From the NCBI GenBank assembly GCA_013695175.1, contig JACDAZ010000270.1, positions 1 to 12,589 on the forward strand: a stretch of 12,589 bases of DNA, read 5' to 3'. A model generated the notes under the pieces. That model worked only from the letters and a program-made list of their open reading frames with translations, ran no database searches and was not told the DNA's origin. This DNA comes from Flavisolibacter sp. (GTDB lineage Bacteria > Bacteroidota > Bacteroidia > Chitinophagales > Chitinophagaceae). The position numbers and the translations under genes were made by a program. Shown one piece after another: positions 1 through 6,185 of this stretch; position 1 is the stretch's first letter; each line of letters begins with the position of its first letter.

Positions 1-437
1 GTGATATAGATAACTTACCTATTGGTAGTAAAAGGGCTGATGTAATTTTAAGTAACTGTGTATTGAACCTTGTGCCGGATAAAGTAAAAGTTTTTTCAGA
101 AATATACAGAGTCTTAAAAGCAGGTGGACATTTTTCAATTTCTGATATAGTTTTAGAAGGAGCTCTTCCTGATAAATTAAAAAAGGCAGCAGAATTTTAT
201 GCGGGTTGTGTGTCCGGTGCTATTCAAAAAAATATTTATTTATCATTGATAAAAAATGCAGGATTTGCAAATCTTACCATTCAAAAAGAAAAACAAATTC
301 ATATACCGGATGATATTCTCCTTGAATATTTATCTAATGAGGAATTGGATCAATTTAAAAAATCATCAGTAGGAATTTACAGTGTAACTGTATATGCTGA
401 AAAACCATGCTGTGATCCAAATACGGGTTGCCGTTAA
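1..437 (+). CDS. arsM: Arsenite S-adenosylmethionine methyltransferase, 3' part only (5' end outside window)
   Basis: The open frame enters from the left edge (first full codon at base 3) and gives 144 residues of the C-terminal part of an ArsM-type class I methyltransferase. ArsM transfers methyl groups from S-adenosylmethionine to trivalent arsenic in the cytoplasm. Visible family motifs are DIDNLPI, the SNCVLNLVPDK segment, RVLKAGGHFSISDIV (end of the Rossmann core) and YAGCVSGAI, whose cysteine corresponds to a known arsenite-binding position. The later binding cysteine of the longer eukaryotic enzymes has no obvious counterpart, but the protein ends in a cysteine-rich tail (CCDPNTGC) that could bind metalloid; that is inference. 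A TTG lies in frame at base 63, but the homology runs straight through it, so it is not the start. It is followed after 30 bases by an arsN2-like gene, a typical arsenic-cluster pairing. G+C looks lower than in the genes to the right. Confidence 0.9.
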   Translation, partial: DIDNLPIGSKRADVILSNCVLNLVPDKVKVFSEIYRVLKAGGHFSISDIVLEGALPDKLKKAAEFYAGCVSGAIQKNIYLSLIKNAGFANLTIQKEKQIHIPDDILLEYLSNEELDQFKKSSVGIYSVTVYAEKPCCDPNTGCR

Positions 438-467
438 TTGATTAATTAATCCTTATTAATTATTAAT

Positions 468-913
468 ATGAATATTCAACCTGTTTCTGAAAATCAATTT
501 CAATTAATAATTGATTTATTAATCAGGAATAATTTGCCTGTTTCAGATATAAGCTCTGAACCAGATTATTTGCTTTAATGGAAGAAAATGAACTTATAGG
601 AAGTATTGGACTGGAAGTAAGCCAAAATAATGCTTTACTGCGAAGTTTATGTGTAGATGAAAAGCATAGGAATAAAGGAGCGGCAGTTAAACTGGTAAAA
701 TTTTTAGAAGAATTCGCTAAACAAGAAGATATTGAAAATATTTATTTATTAACTACCACGGCTGAGCAATTCTTTTCTAATCGAAATTATGTTCCGGTAG
801 ATAGAAATTCAGTTCCCTATTCAATTCAACAGACATCAGAATTTAAATCAGTTTGTCCAGCCTCAGCTACTATTATGATAAAAAAGATTATTTGCAGAGC
901 AAGTATAGATTAA
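468..913 (+). pseudogene. arsN2: ArsN2-type GNAT acetyltransferase, interrupted by a one-base frameshift near base 570
   Basis: Two adjacent frames together make one full-length ArsN2-like GNAT N-acetyltransferase. The first, ATG 468 to TAA 576-578, encodes 36 residues with the expected amino end (LLIRNNLPVSDI). The second, open from base 560 with an ATG at 578, carries the rest: IGSIGLEV, LLRSLCVDEKHRNKGAA (acetyl-CoA-binding motif A, R-x-x-G-x-A), YLLTTTAEQFF, and EFKSVCPASATIMI near the end. Adding one T to the TTT run at 569-571 would restore a continuous frame reading PDYFALMEEN, which fits the family. The stop and the ATG overlap as TAATG, so the second part could be translated separately by coupling (111 residues), but it would lack the first helix of the fold. 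GNAT enzymes encoded in ars clusters act on arsenicals or related compounds; this subfamily's substrate is not clear to me. A true mutation and a homopolymer read error cannot be told apart here. Confidence 0.72.
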
Positions 914-943
914 AAATAAATTAATCAATAAGCAGGTTTATTT

Positions 944-975
944 AAATCCTTCCCGTTGGTGGCAGGGTTTTTTAT
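944..975 (+). terminator. Probable intrinsic terminator after the arsM-arsN2 genes
   Basis: AAATCCT (944-950) pairs with AGGGTTT (964-970) through seven pairs including one T-G. After one mismatch, two more C-G pairs close a seven-base loop (CGTTGGT). A run of T follows to 973. The stem is imperfect and only moderately GC-rich, but its place 31 bases after the arsN2 stop suits it. Confidence 0.45.
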
Positions 976-1005
976 TATAATACTTAAAGAAATATTTTAA
1001 ATAAA

Positions 1006-1236
1006 ATGACTACCATCCCTTTAATACTGGATTTTAAGGGCAGAGAATTAAAAGGAACCGCTATTCCACTTGAAGAAACCATTACAGATGGCGTACCTAC
1101 AGCTTACGCTATAAACCTGGGAGAGGAATATATTGGTGTAATCCATTGCCATCCTGGCGGATGGAAGATGGATACATACCAGGATCCTGAAATGGTTGAT
1201 GCGATTGGGGGGTTCTTACATAATTGGTCCGAATAA
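1006..1236 (+). CDS. Small conserved-looking hypothetical protein, 76 aa
   Basis: I do not recognise this family. The product is a compact soluble 76-residue protein with no signal peptide or membrane segment. It begins MTTIPLILDFKGRELKG and has alternating hydrophobic segments (YAINLGEEYIGVIHC), suggesting a small beta-rich fold, then a glycine/proline turn (HPGGWKM) and a short C-terminal helix. It has a single cysteine (residue 48). The ATG at 1006 follows a very AT-rich leader and the upstream terminator, so it is probably transcribed alone. Its stop (1234-1236) lies one base from the stop of the convergent nadA gene, with no room for a separate terminator. The balanced codon use and regular amino-acid pattern suggest a real gene; the function is unknown. 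Confidence 0.7.
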   Translation: MTTIPLILDFKGRELKGTAIPLEETITDGVPTAYAINLGEEYIGVIHCHPGGWKMDTYQDPEMVDAIGGFLHNWSE

Positions 1237-1237
1237 A

Positions 1238-2248
1238 TTATAATCCTGCCTTAGCACTAATCTCCAACATCCTGTCAAGTGATTTTTTTGCCTGAACCCT
1301 TAAACTTTCTTCCATTAGTATCTCAGGTTGCTCGTATTTCATACACAGGTACACCTTTTCAAGCGTATTCCTCTTCATGTGAGGACAATCATTACATGCA
1401 CAACTATTGTCAGGAGGAGCCGGTATGAACGTTTTAGAGGGTGCCTGCTTCATCATTTGATGAATAATTCCGGCTTCTGTAGCCACGATAAATTCTTTAG
1501 CCTCATTTTTCTGACTATACAAAAGCAATTGAGTGGTAGATCCAATAAAATCTGCTATTCTTAATATGGGTTCCTCACATTCAGGGTGTGCTATAAGTTT
1601 TGCATTCGGATGCCTGACTTTTAAACGGGTTATTTTCTCAAGACTAAATATTTCATGAACCATGCAGGCACCATTCCACAACAACATATCCCTGCCTGTT
1701 TCCTTATTAATCCAGGCCCCTAAATTTTTATCAGGTGCAAAAATTATTTTCTGATCTTTTGGAAAACTCTCCACTATCACTTTAGCATTGGAAGATGTAC
1801 ATATAACATCAGTTAATGCTTTTATACCTGCACTGCAGTTTATATAGGAGATTACTACATGATCAGGATGCATTTCCCTGAACTTCTTAAATAAAGGCGG
1901 TGGGCAGCTTTCGCTCAAAGAACATCCAGCCTTTAAATCAGGTATAACTACTTTTTTTGAAGGATTTAAAATTTTTGCTGTTTCTGCCATAAAATGAACC
2001 CCGGCAAAAACAATCATATCAGCCTCTGTTTTTTCAGCTTTTTGTGCCAATCCAAGACTATCACCTACATAATCAGCAATATCCTGTATATCAGGTTCCT
2101 GGTAAAGGTGTGCCAGAATAATCGCGTTCTTCTCATTCTTCAATTTTTCTATTTCTGAAAAAAGATCAAGCGTAGGGTCTATATCAACATCTAAAAATCC
2201 CTTTTCAGTAATTTCATTTTCAGCTGCTATTAACAATTCTTCAGTCAT
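1238..2248 (-). CDS. nadA: Quinolinate synthase A
   Basis: NadA condenses iminoaspartate (made by L-aspartate oxidase, NadB) with dihydroxyacetone phosphate to form quinolinate, the precursor of the NAD pyridine ring; it is a cytoplasmic [4Fe-4S] enzyme. The 336-residue product has the family's usual length. It shows [24 protein letters not shown] near residue 43, the first cluster cysteine in [12 protein letters not shown] (C109), the second in WNGACMVHE (C195), and the C-terminal [14 protein letters not shown] motif with C283, C285 and C288, of which the last is the expected third ligand. HPECEEP (221-227) is also typical. The ATG at 2248 gives the expected amino end. nadB and nadC are not in the window. 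The gene reads away from the candidate replication origin, and its start abuts the AT-rich tract there. No good promoter was seen close upstream. Confidence 0.97.
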   Translation of the reverse strand: MTEELLIAAENEITEKGFLDVDIDPTLDLFSEIEKLKNEKNAIILAHLYQEPDIQDIADYVGDSLGLAQKAEKTEADMIVFAGVHFMAETAKILNPSKKVVIPDLKAGCSLSESCPPPLFKKFREMHPDHVVISYINCSAGIKALTDVICTSSNAKVIVESFPKDQKIIFAPDKNLGAWINKETGRDMLLWNGACMVHEIFSLEKITRLKVRHPNAKLIAHPECEEPILRIADFIGSTTQLLLYSQKNEAKEFIVATEAGIIHQMMKQAPSKTFIPAPPDNSCACNDCPHMKRNTLEKVYLCMKYEQPEILMEESLRVQAKKSLDRMLEISAKAGL

Positions 2249-2285
2249 ATAATAATATATAGTAGATATAAATTTATAATAGAGT

Positions 2286-2318
2286 CTATTACTATTAGGG
2301 CTGTGGATTAGTGGATAA
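2286..2318 (-). promoter_or_regulatory. Two DnaA boxes, GC spacer and DnaA-trio-like triplets
   Basis: Read on the minus strand, TTATCCACT (2318-2310) shares one base with TAATCCACA (2310-2302). GCCC follows (2301-2298), then four triplets TAA TAG TAA TAG (2297-2286), and then the AT-rich tract down to the nadA start codon. In characterised origins such as that of Bacillus subtilis, repeated TAG/TAA triplets beside a DnaA box guide DnaA onto single-stranded DNA to open the helix. The order and polarity here match that pattern; function is inferred. Confidence 0.6.
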
Positions 2319-2367
2319 ATAAAGTTTTTAAAAACAGTGTTGCAAATTTGATGCTGTTATCCACAGC
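2300..2367. repeat. Inverted repeat of DnaA boxes around a 12-base palindrome
   Basis: GCTGTGGAT (2300-2308) is the exact reverse complement of ATCCACAGC (2359-2367), placing two DnaA boxes in opposite orientation. Between them lies the perfect 12-base palindrome GTTTTTAAAAAC (2324-2335). Confidence 0.7.
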
Positions 2368-2491
2368 TTGTTACATTTCTATCAACAGTAAAGTTACTGT
2401 AGATGCTGACTCAAGTCTTCGTTTTAACACCATGTGGATTTTACGAAGTCTAATAACTATTTTCTTATAATACAAAAATAAAATTGTGAAT

Positions 2492-2541
2492 GGGTATCTA
2501 ATAAACTGTACACTGTTCACATCAGCTGGAGCCGGATACCC
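2492..2541. repeat. Seven-base inverted repeat within the candidate origin
   Basis: GGGTATC (2492-2498) pairs exactly with GATACCC (2535-2541) across 36 bases. The interval contains the near-palindrome AACTGTACACTGTT. A further short pair, AGCTGG and CCAGCT, flanks 2524-2561. It could form a cruciform or bind protein; no role is shown. Confidence 0.4.
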
Positions 2542-2749
2542 TACACAGAAATTTGCCAGCTAACAATACACGTTCCACCTGCGTTCCACAGAGTCTTATC
2601 CACCACCACATCCATTTAATTAACAGTATTTTCTCATCGCAGAAAAACAGTAAGGCAAAAAAAGTTTCACTTTCACGTAATCAAAAGAATAGATATTAAT
2701 TAACAGCTAAAAAGCTTTAGGATTCAGGCTTTAGAGGGTTTTTCCACAA

Positions 2750-2780
2750 TTTGTGTATAATAGCAAAACACCTATTTTTG
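2750..2780 (+). promoter_or_regulatory. Bacteroidota-type promoter of ppiD
   Basis: TTTG (2750-2753) stands 19 bases before TATTTTTG (2773-2780), matching the -33 TTTG and -7 TAnnTTTG elements of the Bacteroidota primary sigma factor. Transcription would start near 2786, leaving a leader of about 38 bases before the ATG at 2824. The -33 element overlaps the DnaA box at 2752-2760. Confidence 0.65.
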
Positions 2781-2823
2781 CCTCCCTTAAAACAGGATTT
2801 TAAAAAACAACTGAAAACCACCT

Positions 2824-4953
2824 ATGTCAGTAATACAAAGTATAAGAGATAAATATGCACGTTGGGCTGTAGTTGCAATTGCCTTAGCCCTTTTAGGTTT
2901 TATTTTAATGGATGCCTTCGCTGGCGGTAATGTGTTTGGAGGTAACTCTACAACTATAGGCAAAGTGAATGGAAAAGAAATAGATTATATAGATTTTGAA
3001 AAAAAGATCAAGGTCCAGGAAGATATGTACCGGCAGCAGGGCTATGATATGGGTGATGCAGGAAGACAACAGGTGATTGAAAGTGTATGGAATGCCGAAG
3101 TAATGGAAGTGGTTTTAAACGAACAATTCAATGAGTTAGGATTAGCCGTGAGCAGTAAAGAGATAAATGATATTTTATTTGGAAATAACCCGCCCGATGA
3201 TTTAAAACAGCGCTTTTCTGATCCCAATACAGGTGTGTATAATGCAGGCGAAGCGCAACAATTTATTAATAATATTAAAAGAACAGGTCGCCCTGAGGAC
3301 AAGTCGCAATTAAATAATTATGTAATTAGCCTGGAGACCAACCGGAAAATGGAGAAATACACTTCTCTAATAACAAACAGCATTTATTTTCCTAAGTGGT
3401 TTGTAGAAAAACAAATTAGCGACAACAGCCTGATTAATTCAGCTTCTTATGTTTCGGTTCCTTATACATCAATAGCAGATAGTGCCGTAAAAATTTCTGA
3501 TAGCGAAATAAATGATTATATAAAATCACGTGAAAAGGAATTTGAGCAAAAAGAAGAAATGCGGTCAATTAATTATGTATTGTTTAATGCAGCCCCATCT
3601 GCAGTAGACAGTGTTACTTCATTAACTCAGATCAGTGAACTGAAACCCCAGTTTGAATCTACAAATGATGCAGAAACATTTGTTGCACAACAGGGAACCT
3701 CTATTCCTTATGCTGACGCCTATTTTGGAAGATCAAAGATCCAGGTGCCTAATAAAGATTCCATTTTTGCTTTATCCAAAGGAGGTGTTTTTGGACCCTA
3801 TCTGGATCAAACAAATTATGTTCTGGCAAAAAAAATAGATGAAAAGATAATGCCGGATTCTGCAAGGGTTCGTCATATTCTTATACAAACCATGAACCCT
3901 CAAACCGGGCAACCTTTAATGGCAGACAGTGTTGCTAAAAACAGGGTTGATAGTATAAACCACGCTATTCGTGGGGGTGCTTCTTTTGAAAATATGGTTG
4001 CTCTATATTCAGACGACCAGGGGAGTAAAAATACAGGAGGCGTATATGAATGGTTTCCGCAGGGGCAAATGGTGAAGGCATTTAATGAATTTGTTTTTGA
4101 AAAACCTGTTGGTTCAAGAGATGTTGTTAAAACAGAATTTGGTTATCACCTGATTGAAGTATTAGGTCAAAAAGGCCAGGAAATGCATTATAAAATTGCT
4201 TACGTGGCTAAACCTATTGTGGCAAGCAATGAAACCGATAATGCAGCAAGTAATGCAGCCAACCAGTTTGCAGGCAATAGCCGTGACCTGAAAGCCTTTA
4301 ATGAAAATTATGAAAAAGATGTTCGCGGAAGGGGGATTAATAAATTAGTAGCTCTGGATATTCGACCTGGAGATTATTCTATCTCAGGCTTAGGGAATTC
4401 ACGCCAATTGGTAAAAGCAATTTTTGAGGCAGATAAAGGGGATGTATTGCAACCGCAGCGTGTAGGAGATCAATATGTAGTAGCCGCCATTATAGATGTT
4501 AATGAGGCAGGGTTACAATCTGTGGCTAAAGCCAGGGCAACCGTAGAACCGATTTTGCGTAATCGTAAAAAAGCTGAACAAATTCAAAAGCGCCTGGGAA
4601 CCATAACAACCCTGGAAGCAGCATCTGCTGCAACAGCGCAATCTATTCAGAGAGCAGACAGTGTGCGTTTTGTTGGAGCCAATACAAGCTTTGGTTTTGA
4701 AGCTAAAGTTATAGGAGCCATTTTTAATCCGGAAAATTCAGGAAAAGTAATCAAAGAGGCAATTGCAGGTCAATCCGGAGTTTTTGTTTTACAACCGGGA
4801 ACTATCAGTGCAACGCCGGTTGCCAATGCAGATGTGGCGCAACAACGCAGTATGATGCAGGCACAGGCCCGTCAAATGTCTATGTATCGCTCACCTGTTG
4901 AGGCTTTAAAAAACACTGCAGATATAAAAGATAACCGCTCCCGCTTTTACTAA
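2824..4953 (+). CDS. ppiD: Membrane-anchored periplasmic peptidyl-prolyl cis-trans isomerase (PpiD/SurA-type foldase)
   Basis: The 709-residue protein starts with a short cytoplasmic end, then one hydrophobic span at about residues 14-34 (WAVVAIALALLGFILMDAFAG). This is an uncleaved anchor leaving the bulk in the periplasm. An N-terminal SurA-like chaperone region follows (VNGKEIDYIDFEKKIK near 50, then long helices to about 190). A parvulin/rotamase domain lies at about 342-450: RVRHILIQT, a helix with GGASFENMVALYSDD, NTGGVYEWFPQGQMVKAFNEFVF, and TEFGYHLIEVLG. The C-terminal part is mostly helical and rich in Ala/Gln. PpiD-type proteins help newly exported outer-membrane and periplasmic proteins to fold. 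The length and single parvulin domain fit Bacteroidota homologues. It has its own promoter (2750-2780) and a strong terminator (4985-5020), so it is probably a single-gene unit. The exact gene name within the PpiD/SurA group is by resemblance. Confidence 0.9.
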   Translation: MSVIQSIRDKYARWAVVAIALALLGFILMDAFAGGNVFGGNSTTIGKVNGKEIDYIDFEKKIKVQEDMYRQQGYDMGDAGRQQVIESVWNAEVMEVVLNEQFNELGLAVSSKEINDILFGNNPPDDLKQRFSDPNTGVYNAGEAQQFINNIKRTGRPEDKSQLNNYVISLETNRKMEKYTSLITNSIYFPKWFVEKQISDNSLINSASYVSVPYTSIADSAVKISDSEINDYIKSREKEFEQKEEMRSINYVLFNAAPSAVDSVTSLTQISELKPQFESTNDAETFVAQQGTSIPYADAYFGRSKIQVPNKDSIFALSKGGVFGPYLDQTNYVLAKKIDEKIMPDSARVRHILIQTMNPQTGQPLMADSVAKNRVDSINHAIRGGASFENMVALYSDDQGSKNTGGVYEWFPQGQMVKAFNEFVFEKPVGSRDVVKTEFGYHLIEVLGQKGQEMHYKIAYVAKPIVASNETDNAASNAANQFAGNSRDLKAFNENYEKDVRGRGINKLVALDIRPGDYSISGLGNSRQLVKAIFEADKGDVLQPQRVGDQYVVAAIIDVNEAGLQSVAKARATVEPILRNRKKAEQIQKRLGTITTLEAASAATAQSIQRADSVRFVGANTSFGFEAKVIGAIFNPENSGKVIKEAIAGQSGVFVLQPGTISATPVANADVAQQRSMMQAQARQMSMYRSPVEALKNTADIKDNRSRFY

Positions 4954-4984
4954 CCTTAAGAGCTAGCTAAAGTTAAAATCATAT

Positions 4985-5020
4985 GAAAGCACTCAAGTAA
5001 CTTTGAGTGCTTTCCTTTTA
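4985..5020 (+). terminator. Strong intrinsic terminator after ppiD
   Basis: GAAAGCACTCAA (4985-4996) and TTGAGTGCTTTC (5003-5014) form a perfect 12-base stem with a six-base loop GTAACT, followed by CTTTT. It lies 31 bases after the ppiD stop. The loop and right arm also contain TAACTTTG (4998-5005), a match to a Bacteroidota -7 element that could serve the next gene. Confidence 0.88.
4998..5005 (+). promoter_or_regulatory. Possible -7 promoter element for the DUF2480 gene, inside the terminator
   Basis: TAACTTTG matches TAnnTTTG exactly. Only 17 bases separate the terminator T run from the ATG at 5037, so any separate promoter must overlap the terminator. There is no good -33 TTG at the right distance (only TTA at 4973-4975), so this is weak. 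Confidence 0.3.
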
Positions 5021-5036
5021 TAAAACTGCTAGTATA

Positions 5037-5543
5037 ATGAATGAAACCATAGTAAATAAAGTTGCCGGTAGTGGTTTGATTACTTTAAATCTTGAGGCAT
5101 ATTTACCTGAAGGAGAATTTTTGTCCTTTGACCTTAAGGAACACCTTTTTATGGGACTTATTTTAAAAGAAAAAGATTTTAGAGAGGCGCTTAAAACAAT
5201 GGACTGGCAGCCATTTGAAAACCAGAATGTTTTTATAAACTGCACTGCAGATGCTATTATTCCTGTTTGGGCTTACATGCTGGTTACAACATATTTACAA
5301 CCGGTTGCCAGAGATGTATTTGTTGGCAACGAAGCAGAAATGAAGAAGTACAAGTTTATTAAAAAACTTACGCAAATAAATGTTGAAGATTTCAGAGATC
5401 AGCGCGTTGTAATAAAAGGCTGTGGCGATGTTCAAATTGATGCATTTGCCTATGCAGAAATTACAAAACTTTTATTGCCGGTAGTAAAAACAATTATGTA
5501 TGGGGAACCTTGCAGCACTGTTCCTGTTTATAAAAAAAAGTAA
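5037..5543 (+). CDS. DUF2480 family protein, 168 aa
   Basis: I recognise the conserved pattern of DUF2480, a family of about 170 residues typical of Bacteroidota: EIVNKVA-like start (ETIVNKVAGSGLITLNLE), YLPEGEFLSFDLKEHLFMGLILKEKDFREALK, CTADAIIPVWAYMLV, VVIKGCGDV and the terminal YGEPCSTVPVYKKK. Its biochemical role is unknown to me. The conserved cysteines in INCTAD, KGCGD and GEPCS may be structural or bind metal; this is inference. There is no signal peptide, so it should be cytoplasmic. The frame is open upstream to a GTG at 5007, but that codon sits in the right arm of the ppiD terminator and the extra residues are not family-like; ATG 5037 gives the normal start. Its TAA is directly followed, in the same frame, by the ATG of the lipoprotein gene, so the two are almost certainly co-transcribed. 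Confidence 0.88.
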   Translation: MNETIVNKVAGSGLITLNLEAYLPEGEFLSFDLKEHLFMGLILKEKDFREALKTMDWQPFENQNVFINCTADAIIPVWAYMLVTTYLQPVARDVFVGNEAEMKKYKFIKKLTQINVEDFRDQRVVIKGCGDVQIDAFAYAEITKLLLPVVKTIMYGEPCSTVPVYKKK

Positions 5544-6185
5544 ATGCAATATCTTTTAGGTAGTCTTTTGTTTTGTATCATGTTAACCTCCTGCAAAGGG
5601 GGTGACTCTGATGTTGTTGCAGATACCGAAGACACTGCAGGTGTTTCTTATCCACCACCACCTTTATTTGAAATTGCTGAAAGATTAGAATCAACGTCCC
5701 CATCTTTAAATGCAAATAAATTTTCTGAAGCAGGATCAAAAAGAGAAGAGGCATTTGAATTTTTTCTCATTGAGGACCAGGTGAAACCTTTTTTACCTTA
5801 TTTGATATACAATACCGACAGCAGCTTTGCAGCTGATCCATTTTCATACAACTATTTATTTAATACAAGAAGTGGCAGTAAAAGAGTTGATGAAGCAGGA
5901 CCTGATTTTGAAATTGGATTAATAGATGTGAAGCAACAAAAAAGAAGCAGGATCTGGTTTACAGGACCGGCAGCTTACGTTACCGATGTTTTCTGGAAAA
6001 ACAAAAATGAAATAGTTGTTATTGGATTTGAACAAATAAGTCCCGATAATGGAAAACCATTTGCACACGTTATAAATATAGCAAGTGGTGAAACGAGGAT
6101 GTATGAATATTCCGATACTTTAAAAATGTTACAACTGGATTTTCTGAAAGAAACACTTGCCAAAAAGGCTAACGTAAATTATTAA
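5544..6185 (+). CDS. Predicted lipoprotein of unknown function, 213 aa
   Basis: The amino end is a type II signal peptide: hydrophobic YLLGSLLFCIML, then the lipobox LTSC with the lipidated cysteine at residue 17. It is followed by KGGDSD and an acidic stretch (D21, D23, D27, E29, D30) that may act as a surface-export signal of the kind described for Bacteroidota lipoproteins; that is inference. A proline run (PPPP, about 37-40) links to the mature domain. Segments such as EIGLIDVKQQKRSRIWFTG and HVINIASGETRMYEY alternate hydrophobic and polar residues as in a beta-rich fold. I do not recognise the family. The ATG follows the DUF2480 stop with no gap. The 3' end overlaps corA on the other strand by four bases (the TTAA at 6182-6185 supplies both stops). 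Confidence 0.8.
   Translation: MQYLLGSLLFCIMLTSCKGGDSDVVADTEDTAGVSYPPPPLFEIAERLESTSPSLNANKFSEAGSKREEAFEFFLIEDQVKPFLPYLIYNTDSSFAADPFSYNYLFNTRSGSKRVDEAGPDFEIGLIDVKQQKRSRIWFTGPAAYVTDVFWKNKNEIVVIGFEQISPDNGKPFAHVINIASGETRMYEYSDTLKMLQLDFLKETLAKKANVNY

Larger units (their letters stand above)
2249..2760. other. Candidate replication origin (oriC-like DnaA-box cluster) between nadA and ppiD
   Basis: Six DnaA-box-like 9-mers lie in this gene-free region: TAATCCACA (2302-2310, minus), TTATCCACT (2310-2318, minus), an exact TTATCCACA (2357-2365, plus), TTATCCACC (2596-2604, plus), TTTTCCACA (2740-2748, plus) and TTATACACA (2752-2760, minus). Next to the first two lie a GCCC spacer, TAA/TAG triplets and a 50-base tract (2249-2298) with about 86% A+T. 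This is the box, GC spacer, DnaA-trio and unwinding-region order known for bacterial origins. Several inverted repeats occupy the middle (2300-2367, 2492-2541). The flanking genes diverge from it. Against it: dnaA is not in the window, and dnaN and the neighbouring operon at 6-11 kb read toward the region. A DnaA-binding regulatory or titration site is the main alternative. From 2761 to 2823 I see only the ppiD promoter and leader. Confidence 0.6.

Noticed and set aside
63..65. TTG at 63 as the start of arsM
   Set aside because: The methyltransferase homology continues in frame to the left edge, so the gene is cut by the window rather than starting here.
435..468. TTAAT-rich run between arsM and arsN2 as a repeat array or attachment site
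   Set aside because: The units are irregular and simple AT-rich sequence explains them; no integrase or matching copy was seen.
1328..1564. Open frame on the plus strand opposite nadA
   Set aside because: It lies wholly within nadA, has no family-like pattern and is the complement of a well-conserved coding region. The same holds for open frames opposite or within ppiD, corA, kdsB, the hydroxylase gene and dnaN.
2433..2471. Twelve-codon ORF starting ATGTGGATT in the candidate origin
   Set aside because: It is too short, has no start signal and lies within a region better explained as regulatory DNA.
2473..2480. Minus-strand TATTTTTG as the nadA promoter
   Set aside because: No TTG lies at the required distance on that strand, and it is more than 220 bases from the nadA start.
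5007..5036. GTG start at 5007 extending the DUF2480 protein by ten residues
   Set aside because: The codon lies in the right arm of the ppiD terminator, and the added residues are not part of the family; ATG 5037 gives the normal start.
5648..5656. TTATCCACC as a DnaA box
   Set aside because: It is a single near-match inside the lipoprotein gene, where it encodes part of the tyrosine-proline run; no other box is close.
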